Source: an uncultured Clostridium sp. (lineage in GTDB: Bacteria > Bacillota > Clostridia > Lachnospirales > Lachnospiraceae). Taken from it: a DNA stretch of 9,186 bases. Below the pieces are notes generated by a model. That model was not told the DNA's origin, searched no databases, and worked only from the letters and a program-made list of their open reading frames with translations. The stretch lies in the NCBI GenBank assembly GCA_958349075.1, contig CATWBR010000160.1, positions 1-9,186 of the forward strand. The letters are read 5' to 3'. Below are positions 1-4,871 of this stretch, in pieces (position 1 is the first letter of the stretch; each line of letters begins with the position of its first letter). Position numbers and translations under genes: made by a program.

Positions 1-636
1 GAGAATAAGTATATCAAAATTAAGACAGCAGGAACCGACGTCGCTTTAAAGGCATTGCCGGGACATTTCGCAACCAACCACGCCCATATCAATTATTACA
101 TTGATATGACTACAATGAAGACAAGAACCAGTGAGGCACAGGAAGTGGCCAGGGATCTGGTAAGCATGTATCTTTATGACACGGTGATTGATACCATCGT
201 GTGTATGGAGGAGACGGAAGTAATCGGAGCATTTTTGTCGGAAGAACTGACAAAGGGGGGTTTCCTCTCCATGAATGCACACAAGACTGTTTACGTTGTA
301 AGCCCTGAATTTAACAACAACAGCCAGATTATCTTCAGGGAGAATCTGCTCCCGATGATCAGGGGAAAACACGTTATGATTCTGATGTCCACAGTAACAA
401 CGGGGCTTACGGTCAATAAAGCCGTTGAATGTATCCAGTACTATGACGGCATACTCATGGGCGTATCTGCAATATTCAGCGCACTTGACGAGGTCAATGG
501 TATTCCGATTAAGTCGGTATTCGGCAAGAAAGATTTACCGGACTATGCCTATTCAGACTACAGAAACTGCCCGCAGTGTAAGGCAGGGAAGAAGCTGGAT
601 GCGCTTGTAAATACGTTTGGGTATTCGCTATTATAA
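1..636 (+). CDS. Phosphoribosyltransferase-like protein (orotate phosphoribosyltransferase-like), 5' end outside window
   Basis: The reading frame is open from base 1 to the TAA at 634-636, so the gene begins upstream; 211 codons before the stop are visible. A TTG at 55 is the first possible internal start but has no ribosome binding site, and the residues before it fit the fold, so I treat the gene as 5'-partial. The segment around VDTIVCMEETEVIGAFLSEE, the GKHVMIL strand and the TTGLT loop (nt 364-411) match the type I phosphoribosyltransferase fold. I recall similar proteins of about 220-230 residues in Lachnospiraceae annotated as orotate phosphoribosyltransferase. A C-terminal CPQCK pair of cysteines could bind metal. 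The PRPP-loop acidic pair is replaced by Met-Ser (nt 385-390), so true PRPP-dependent catalysis is doubtful. The gene is separated from the downstream operon by its own terminator and seems unrelated to it. Confidence 0.8.
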   Translation, partial: ENKYIKIKTAGTDVALKALPGHFATNHAHINYYIDMTTMKTRTSEAQEVARDLVSMYLYDTVIDTIVCMEETEVIGAFLSEELTKGGFLSMNAHKTVYVVSPEFNNNSQIIFRENLLPMIRGKHVMILMSTVTTGLTVNKAVECIQYYDGILMGVSAIFSALDEVNGIPIKSVFGKKDLPDYAYSDYRNCPQCKAGKKLDALVNTFGYSLL

Positions 637-767
637 AAGGTCTGCCCGGGATTGTGGGCGTCGGCGGCCCGTGTAGGAAGGATCTCAAGCCCAATGGAGG
701 GCGGCCGTGGGAAGTGATTAAGGGCCTGTATGGTTTTAAGGGTTAAGTTTGTTTTAATAGGTTTCAG

Positions 768-803
768 GAGGGCATATTTGGAGAAAATATGCCCTCTATT
801 TTT
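768..803 (+). terminator. Rho-independent terminator of the PRT-like gene
   Basis: A perfect 12-bp stem (GAGGGCATATTT at 768-779 and AAATATGCCCTC at 785-796) closes a 5-nt GGAGA loop and is followed by TATTTTT at 797-803. This is a textbook intrinsic terminator about 130 nt after the stop codon, and it insulates the next operon. Confidence 0.93.
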
Positions 804-951
804 GAACTTTTGAAAGTATCTCCGGGACAAAAAGACTTACCCCTCACAGTTCCCGGTTCTCCGGAAAGCCTTGTGTTACTGTCTATACACCGCCGGAAAG
901 AGAGCGCCGCCATAGTAAAAACTTGGTTGGGTGCATCGCTGCCAAATCCTC

Positions 952-980
952 TTGACAAAGCAATCTTCCTCCGATATAAT
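952..980 (+). promoter_or_regulatory. Sigma-A promoter of the hydrolase-UPF0261-aldolase operon
   Basis: The -35 box TTGACA (952-957) and -10 box TATAAT (975-980) both match the consensus exactly and are 17 bp apart. Transcription should begin near 986-988, leaving a leader of about 48 nt before the ATG at 1035. A promoter this strong would normally need a repressor, which fits the repeat sites lying across the predicted start point. Confidence 0.9.
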
Positions 981-983
981 GAT

Positions 984-1008
984 ATTGGACACTGGATACA
1001 ATTGGATA
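984..1008 (+). promoter_or_regulatory. Operator-like repeat overlapping the transcription start (putative GntR site)
   Basis: ATTGGACA (984-991) and ATTGGATA (1001-1008) are near-identical half-sites, with a third imperfect copy (CTGGATAC, 992-999) between them. The same arrangement, inverted and 3 bp shorter, is found at 4804-4825 next to the TRAP promoter. An inverted pair of the same half-site lies at 4684-4702 next to the gntR promoter. The position just downstream of the -10 box suits repression by steric block. Binding by the GntR protein encoded at 3950-4609 is inferred from proximity and sharing. Confidence 0.65.
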
Positions 1009-1022
1009 CCCCATTAAATATC

Positions 1023-1029
1023 AGGAGGT
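1023..1029 (+). promoter_or_regulatory. Ribosome binding site of the MBL-fold hydrolase (fixes the start)
   Basis: AGGAGGT lies 5 nt before the ATG at 1035. It decides the start in favour of 1035, against the long in-frame upstream extension. Confidence 0.9.
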
Positions 1030-1034
1030 ATCAC

Positions 1035-1853
1035 ATGAGTAATCTGACAATAAGACCCATCAATACAGGCTTTGTGACAATGATCCCAAAGCAGTATCTT
1101 TACCACCATTCAACGGTGGCATTCTATCCGGAGGCCTCTGATCAGGAAGAGGAGTATCCGGTCTTCACATACCTTGTAGAAGGCGGCGACAAGCTTTTGC
1201 TGGTAGATACCGGCATGGCTTATACGGAGCGCGCCGATCAATATCACCACCACGGTTCCCGCCAGCCGGAAGGGATGGCAATCGCGGAGCAGTTGGCTGC
1301 TTTGGGATATAAACCGGAGGATATCGACATTGTAGTGTTTACCCATCTGCACTGGGATCACTGTTTCTACATGGAAAAATTCACAAACGCAAAGTTTTAT
1401 GTTAACCGAAAAGAATATGAGTTTGCAATGAACCCCATCCCGCTGTATTACAAGTCCTATGAAGCGCCGGAGCTTGGAATCACCAGGCCTTTCGAGGGAA
1501 TTGAGATGAACCTTTTAGAGGGAGAGGCGGAGATTATGCCGGGAGTCCGCGTATTTGAGACGCCGGGGCATTCTGTGGGGCACCAGTCCGTTGAAATCGA
1601 CACGGCCGTTGGCAAATATATCTGCTGCGGTGATTCTATTTTTATCATGGATAATGTGAAGCCTATCGAAAAACTGCATTATGACATCACGCCGCCCAAC
1701 CGCTTTTCCGATATTGTTTCCACATGGAAGAGCATTGAGCTTATTAAGGAGCGGGCGGAAAGCCTGGATCGGATCCTTACATGCCATGACAGGGAGATAC
1801 TCGAACGTGCTGCCGTGTCGCCTGTACTTGGATTGAAAGAGGAAGGCAGGTGA
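1035..1853 (+). CDS. MBL-fold metallo-hydrolase, lactonase-like
   Basis: A 272-residue cytoplasmic protein of the metallo-beta-lactamase superfamily, closest in architecture to the N-acyl-homoserine-lactonase (AiiA/AttM) group. All seven expected metal ligands can be placed: H104, H106, D108 and H109 in HLHWDH, H179 in PGHS, D200 in GDS and H251 in CHDRE. A dinuclear (probably zinc) hydrolase is therefore expected, acting on a lactone or other ester-like substrate. The residue three after the bridging aspartate is Phe203, where AiiA has the active-site Tyr194, so acyl-homoserine lactone may not be the substrate. The start at 1035 follows a strong AGGAGGT and lies downstream of the promoter; the frame is open back to 789, but that part overlaps a terminator and the promoter. 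First gene of a three-gene operon, 28 nt before the UPF0261 gene. The superfamily is certain; the substrate is unknown. Confidence 0.9.
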   Translation: MSNLTIRPINTGFVTMIPKQYLYHHSTVAFYPEASDQEEEYPVFTYLVEGGDKLLLVDTGMAYTERADQYHHHGSRQPEGMAIAEQLAALGYKPEDIDIVVFTHLHWDHCFYMEKFTNAKFYVNRKEYEFAMNPIPLYYKSYEAPELGITRPFEGIEMNLLEGEAEIMPGVRVFETPGHSVGHQSVEIDTAVGKYICCGDSIFIMDNVKPIEKLHYDITPPNRFSDIVSTWKSIELIKERAESLDRILTCHDREILERAAVSPVLGLKEEGR

Positions 1854-1858
1854 AAGAA

Positions 1859-1875
1859 GAAGTCCCGGTGACTTC
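1859..1875 (+). other. Small hairpin in the hydrolase/UPF0261 gap
   Basis: GAAGTC (1859-1864) and GACTTC (1870-1875) form a perfect 6-bp stem with a CCGGT loop. It ends 6 nt before the UPF0261 ATG and occupies the place where a Shine-Dalgarno sequence would be expected. It could mark transcript processing or tune translation; this role is speculative. Confidence 0.5.
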
Positions 1876-1881
1876 GAAAAT

Positions 1882-3108
1882 ATGGCAGTGATCGCGGTTA
1901 TAGCCTGCTGTGATACAAAATATCACGAGATAACATTTGTGCGGGAAAAAATTAAAAGAAGCGGTAACCAGCCGCTTATACTGGACATCAGCACGGGGCC
2001 ATGCATTCCCATAAGAGCGGATATAACGCGTGAGGAGGTATTGGCGGCCGGTGGTTATACCTGGGAGCAGGTACACAGCTTTGATAAGAGCGGGGCTATC
2101 TCCGCGATGACGGAGAGTATAGCAAAGACAGTGATGAAGCTGTATCAGCAGAAGAAGATAGACGGTGTGATTGGGATGGGCGGACTGCAGAATACGGTTG
2201 TTTGTTCGGCAGCCCTGAGACTGCTGCCCATCGGCTTTCCAAAGATGATATGTTCCACAATTGCGAGCGGTTCCCGCTGTTTCGATACGGTGGTAGGCGA
2301 TAAGGATATTGCTGTAATACCGTCTATTGTCGATTTTGCAGGAATGAACCCGATCAGCGAGGCAGTGCTGGGCAATACGGTCAGCGCCATGATAGGTATG
2401 GTTACCCATGGAAGCAGGGGGATTGATACGAAAGGTGAACTTTATATCGGCACCACCCTGATGGGAATTACCAACGATACCGTCATGCAGGCATCCAATG
2501 AACTGGCGGAGAATGGGATGCAGACCATCAGTTTCCACTCCACGGGGATTGGAGGGAAAGTGATGGAAGATTTAATCCGGGAGGGAGTTATTACGGCCGT
2601 AATGGATCTTTCCCTGCATGAGATGACGGCGGAGTATTTTGGCGATTACGGATACAGCAAAGGCGCCGTAAACAGGCTGTGCGCTGCCGCGGAAACGGGA
2701 ATACCGGCGCTCGTCTGCCCGGGAGGCATTGACTTTGCCTGCCTGCGCCCGGAAGAACTGTTCGATGACCAGGAGGAGCGGGGATATGTATGGCACAATA
2801 AAGACCTGACGCATACCCGCCTCTACGAGAACGAGATTTTAGATATTACCAGAACAATTGCAGAACGGCTCAATCGCTCCGCCGGAAGGGCAGAGGTAGT
2901 TCTTCCGATGGGGGGGCTGCGCACTCTCAGCTATCCAGGAGAATTTTTCTATAAGCCGGAGACAATCCGGAAGATGAAAAAGATCTTCGAGGAGGAACTC
3001 AAACCGGAAGTCAAGTTCAAAGCGTTTGATTTGAACTTCTGTGATCCCGAGTTTGCCCATATCTGTGCGCAGGAAATGATGAGCCTTTTGAACGGAGCGG
3101 ATAAATGA
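1882..3108 (+). CDS. UPF0261 / Tm-1-like ATP-binding domain protein
   Basis: A 408-residue protein of the UPF0261 family, related to the N-terminal region of the tomato virus-resistance protein Tm-1, a predicted nucleotide-binding fold. Family marks are visible in order: the N-terminal strand followed by D11-T12-K13 and EITFVREK; a glycine-rich turn (G100-G101-L-Q-N-T105); LLPIGFPKMICSTIASG just after it; a FHSTGIGGKVMEDLI segment around H219; and the C-terminal LPMGGLRTLSYPGEFFYKP region. The length is normal for bacterial members. No biochemical reaction is firmly established for the family as far as I know. Being locked between a hydrolase and an aldolase (the ATGA overlap with the aldolase gene suggests translational coupling), it probably acts on an intermediate of the same pathway. 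The ATG at 1882 has no clear Shine-Dalgarno sequence and follows a small hairpin. The family is certain, the function unknown. Confidence 0.88.
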   Translation: MAVIAVIACCDTKYHEITFVREKIKRSGNQPLILDISTGPCIPIRADITREEVLAAGGYTWEQVHSFDKSGAISAMTESIAKTVMKLYQQKKIDGVIGMGGLQNTVVCSAALRLLPIGFPKMICSTIASGSRCFDTVVGDKDIAVIPSIVDFAGMNPISEAVLGNTVSAMIGMVTHGSRGIDTKGELYIGTTLMGITNDTVMQASNELAENGMQTISFHSTGIGGKVMEDLIREGVITAVMDLSLHEMTAEYFGDYGYSKGAVNRLCAAAETGIPALVCPGGIDFACLRPEELFDDQEERGYVWHNKDLTHTRLYENEILDITRTIAERLNRSAGRAEVVLPMGGLRTLSYPGEFFYKPETIRKMKKIFEEELKPEVKFKAFDLNFCDPEFAHICAQEMMSLLNGADK

Positions 3109-3692
3109 TGAAGTATAATGAGTATATAAAACTGGCGGAGGAGATTCGGAGGGAGGCAGCCAAATTTTATGCGCTCCGTTATCAGATGAGCAACGGGGGC
3201 AATCTGAGTGTCCGGATTCCGGGAAAAGACTGGATGCTTGTAAAGGGAACCGATGTTGCTTTTGATGAGGTGGGTCCCGATACGCTTGTCATTACCGATT
3301 TTGACGGCAATGTAATCGAGGGAGAACTGCGGCCTTCCAAAGAAGCACTGCTGCACGGAGCCATCTATAAGGAGGTGGACGGGGCGGGAGCTATTATGCA
3401 CTGCCATTCACCGTTCGCCACGGCATGGGCGGCAGGACATGGAGAACTCCGTTTTTCCACTCACCATTCCGAGATGAAGCTGAAGGGGAAGGTGCCGGTG
3501 TTCGACACCCACTCCTACGCGGTTCCAAAGGAGTATTTCCCTCAGATTGTTCGCTTCTTTAAAGAAAATCCGGGGACCAATGCCTTTTTGCTGAGAGGGC
3601 ACGGGCAGGTGACGGTTGGAAAAGATATGAGAGAGGCGGCGTACCTGGCCGAGCTGGTGGAGGAGACGGCGCAGATTTCCACTTTCTCCTGA
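3105..3692 (+). CDS. Class II aldolase/adducin family protein
   Basis: A 195-residue cytoplasmic protein of the class II aldolase/adducin family, like L-fuculose-1-phosphate aldolase but about 20 residues shorter. The substrate loop SNGGNLSVR (29-37), the probable catalytic glutamate E80 in PSKEALLH, and the zinc ligands H99 and H101 (HCHS) and H166 (RGHG) are all present, with spacing like FucA E73, H92, H94 and H155. An active zinc-dependent retro-aldol or decarboxylation reaction is therefore likely, on a hydroxy- or keto-acid or a sugar phosphate. The start overlaps the UPF0261 stop by 4 nt (ATGA), with GGAG at 3094-3097 as ribosome binding site; the next codon is also ATG. Last gene of the operon, followed by a hairpin and a terminator. 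No sugar kinase is visible in the window, so a phosphorylated substrate would have to come from elsewhere. The exact substrate is not readable. Confidence 0.9.
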   Translation: MMKYNEYIKLAEEIRREAAKFYALRYQMSNGGNLSVRIPGKDWMLVKGTDVAFDEVGPDTLVITDFDGNVIEGELRPSKEALLHGAIYKEVDGAGAIMHCHSPFATAWAAGHGELRFSTHHSEMKLKGKVPVFDTHSYAVPKEYFPQIVRFFKENPGTNAFLLRGHGQVTVGKDMREAAYLAELVEETAQISTFS

Positions 3693-3751
3693 AACGCCGG
3701 ATATTAAAACGCAGGAAGCATGCTGTACGGATGTTTCACTGCCGGTAAATG

Positions 3752-3780
3752 GTGACCTGCACAATGAGTGCACAGGTTAC
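3752..3780 (+). other. Hairpin in the 3' region of the aldolase operon
   Basis: GTGACCTG (3752-3759) pairs with CAGGTTAC (3773-3780) through one G-T wobble, with an inner CAC/GTG stem and a 2-nt bulge. It lies between the aldolase stop and the terminator and has no T-run of its own, so it may protect the mRNA 3' end. Confidence 0.5.
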
Positions 3781-3788
3781 TGCCAACT

Positions 3789-3844
3789 AAAAAGGGTGTC
3801 CCTGAATCTCCGGTAAAGCGGAAGAAATCAGAGACACCTTTTTT
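3789..3844. terminator. Bidirectional Rho-independent terminator between aldolase operon and gntR
   Basis: GGTGTC-C-CTGA (3795-3805) pairs with TCAG-A-GACACC (3828-3838) with one mismatch, and an inner TCTCCG/CGG-AGA helix extends the stem. An A-run at 3789-3793 and a T-run at 3839-3844 flank it, so it can stop transcription from both the rightward aldolase operon and the leftward gntR gene. Confidence 0.9.
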
Positions 3845-3875
3845 ATAACATAGAACAAGTTCTATGTTATAAAAA
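3840..3875. repeat. 36-bp palindrome with perfect 17-bp arms
   Basis: The arm at 3840-3856 (T5 then ATAACATAGAAC) is exactly complementary to the arm at 3859-3875, with only AA between. It shares its T-run with the preceding terminator and its A-run with the GC hairpin that follows. It is AT-rich (cruciform type) and not needed for termination. It could be a protein-binding palindrome, a second terminator stem or a remnant of a mobile element; nothing in the sequence decides which. Confidence 0.75.
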
Positions 3876-3887
3876 GCCCCTCCGGGC
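3871..3887 (-). terminator. Possible short terminator of gntR
   Basis: Read on the minus strand, GCCC-GGAG-GGGC is followed by five T. The stem has only 4 GC pairs, so it is weak by itself. Upstream of it on the same strand lies a GC-rich folded stretch in which GCGGCGG (3899-3905) can pair with CCGCCGC (3932-3938). Confidence 0.45.
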
Positions 3888-3949
3888 AGGAGCGCGCCGC
3901 GGCGGATAGGATGGATGCCGCTAAAAGCGACCCGCCGCAGGCGGAGAAA

Positions 3950-4609
3950 TTAGGAGAAATTCACATGCGTGCTGACGCTGTTGACAACATCCTTCAGGTG
4001 GTCTGCGATTGCTTCTTTTGTCGCTGTGATATTCCGCTTTCTCAGGCCCTGGATGATGCGCGCATGTTCGGACAGCGTGTCGTTGGCTCGTCCTTCCAGG
4101 GAATAATAGATGGATTTGAAGGAATCACATTTATTCCAGAGTCCTTCCAGAATCTCCACGGTATTTGTACATCCGGACAGGGAGCAGAGCAGAGAGTGGA
4201 ACTGACGGTCAAGCTGCATGAATTCTTTTGAGGTGTTGGAGAAGCTCAGCATGCGCAGGTTGATGGCGTCCACGGCATCGATCTCTTCATCGGAGGCTTT
4301 AATGCAGGTTCTGGCGGCGCAGTACTGTTCCATGAGAATTCGCACCTCATAAATTTCATTGAGATGTTCCCTGGAAAGTTTAAAGACCACGGCTCCGCAA
4401 TGGGGCTTCGTAATCAGCAGTCCCTCCGCTTCAAGACGTTTCATGGCATCCCTGACGGGGGTGCGGCTGACGCCTAATTTTTGAGTCAGGCTCTCCTGGG
4501 CAATATGTTCACCGGGCTTAAAATCCCCTTGAATGATTGCATTCTTTATCCAAAGATAAACGGAATCAGAAACAGTAGTATATTGGATTAACGGTTTGGT
4601 GTTCTCCAT
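3950..4609 (-). CDS. GntR-family (FCD/FadR-type) transcriptional regulator
   Basis: A 219-residue regulator with an N-terminal winged helix-turn-helix at about residues 13-75, including GVSRTPVRDAMKRLEAEGLL (46-65). An all-helical C-terminal FCD domain follows (about 80-215). The FCD metal ligands D134 and H138 (DRQFH), H182 (EHARI) and H204 (DHLKD) are all present, which in this family form a site for a metal and often a carboxylate effector. The start at 4609 is supported by GAGGGGAG 6 nt upstream on the minus strand. The gene sits between two operons and is divergent from the TRAP operon. Its promoter is overlapped and flanked by inverted repeats whose half-sites recur at both neighbouring operons, so it most likely represses itself and the whole locus and is released by the imported compound or a metabolite. 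The family is sure; the regulon is inferred. Confidence 0.93.
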   Translation of the reverse strand: MENTKPLIQYTTVSDSVYLWIKNAIIQGDFKPGEHIAQESLTQKLGVSRTPVRDAMKRLEAEGLLITKPHCGAVVFKLSREHLNEIYEVRILMEQYCAARTCIKASDEEIDAVDAINLRMLSFSNTSKEFMQLDRQFHSLLCSLSGCTNTVEILEGLWNKCDSFKSIYYSLEGRANDTLSEHARIIQGLRKRNITATKEAIADHLKDVVNSVSTHVNFS

Positions 4610-4651
4610 AAGCAGCTCCCCTCTTTGATTTTGAAATAATTTCCAGATTTA

Positions 4652-4680
4652 AATATACTCTAAAATGGGTACATTGTCAA
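4652..4680 (-). promoter_or_regulatory. gntR promoter
   Basis: On the minus strand TTGACA (4680-4675) and TATATT (4657-4652) are separated by 17 bp. The -35 box lies inside the inverted repeat at 4670-4696, which suggests autoregulation. The leader to the gntR ATG is roughly 35 nt. Confidence 0.85.
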
Positions 4681-4696
4681 TTGATTGGACAATGTA
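4670..4696. promoter_or_regulatory. Inverted repeat TACATTGTC/GACAATGTA over the gntR -35 box
   Basis: Perfect 9-bp arms (4670-4678 and 4688-4696) with a 9-nt spacer cover the gntR -35 element. They overlap the ATTGGAYA-type palindrome centred at 4693, so the two are either alternative readings of one operator or two interleaved sites. Confidence 0.6.
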
Positions 4697-4702
4697 TCCA
4701 AT
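4684..4702. promoter_or_regulatory. Palindromic operator ATTGGACA-ATG-TATCCAAT (putative GntR site)
   Basis: Inverted half-sites match at 7 of 8 positions around a 3-bp centre. This is the only symmetric instance of the half-site that recurs as direct repeats at 984-1008 and 4804-4825. The run AATGTATCCAATATC (4691-4705) is repeated exactly at 4800-4814. It lies just upstream of the gntR -35 box. Confidence 0.65.
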
Positions 4703-4734
4703 ATCGGTTGATATTATTGTAAGATATGGATAAA

Positions 4735-4769
4735 ATATTGTCAACAAAATAATTATTTATTGACAATAT
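4735..4769. promoter_or_regulatory. Inverted repeat ATATTGTCAA/TTGACAATAT at the TRAP -35 box
   Basis: Perfect 10-bp arms at 4735-4744 and 4760-4769 flank 15 AT-rich bases. The right arm contains the TRAP -35 hexamer, so a dimeric regulator bound here would block RNA polymerase. The arms share the ATTGTC/GACAAT core with the repeat at 4670-4696. Confidence 0.6.
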
Positions 4770-4788
4770 ATACAATAAGTTGTACAAT
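4760..4788 (+). promoter_or_regulatory. Promoter of the TRAP transporter operon
   Basis: TTGACA (4760-4765) and TACAAT (4783-4788) are separated by 17 bp. Transcription would begin near 4795, giving a leader of about 77 nt before the ATG at 4872. The -10 box is embedded in the palindrome TTGTACAA (4780-4787) and the -35 box in a larger inverted repeat. Confidence 0.87.
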
Positions 4789-4803
4789 GTGCCTATAGTA
4801 ATG

Positions 4804-4825
4804 TATCCAATATCCGGTGTCCAAC
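4804..4825. promoter_or_regulatory. Operator-like direct repeat downstream of the TRAP start site (putative GntR site)
   Basis: TATCCAAT (4804-4811) and TGTCCAAC (4818-4825) flank ATCCGG. On the minus strand this reads TTGGACAC-CGGATA-TTGGATAC, which aligns with the site at the hydrolase operon (985-1009) except for a 3-bp CAA gap and one C/T change. It lies at about +10 to +31 and would act as a roadblock or repression site. Confidence 0.65.
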
Positions 4826-4871
4826 GGAAAGAGGGAAAAGTGTAACGGCAAATTGAGAAAGGATGGAGAAG

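Larger units (their letters stand above)
637..1034. other. Intergenic region between PRT-like gene and hydrolase operon
   Basis: This stretch of about 400 bases holds no convincing gene. It contains the terminator of the upstream gene (768-803), a consensus promoter (952-980), an operator-like repeat (984-1008) and the ribosome binding site of the next gene. Bases 637-767 contain only short GC-rich direct repeats (GGCGGCC at about 662-668 and 700-706). Bases 804-951 contain a weak 6-bp inverted repeat (CCGGGA at 822-827 against TCCCGG at 851-856) to which I can give no role. Confidence 0.7.

Noticed and set aside
789..1034. 82-codon in-frame N-terminal extension of the MBL-fold hydrolase
   Set aside because: It begins inside the terminator at 768-803 and spans the consensus promoter at 952-980. 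The resulting residues do not look like an MBL N-terminus, and AGGAGGT marks the ATG at 1035.
1035..1853. Naming the MBL enzyme as a quorum-quenching AHL lactonase
   Set aside because: The superfamily motifs fit, but the active-site Tyr position is Phe and the operon context is metabolic, so a specific name would overstate the evidence.
1777..2538. 253-codon open frame on the minus strand inside the hydrolase and UPF0261 genes
   Set aside because: It lies antisense to two well-recognised genes, has no ribosome binding site I can see, and its composition (rich in His, Arg, Cys) is typical of a shadow frame.
4574..4590. Additional ATTGGAT half-site inside the start of gntR
   Set aside because: A single unpaired copy within coding sequence, explained by the codons there; not supported as an operator.
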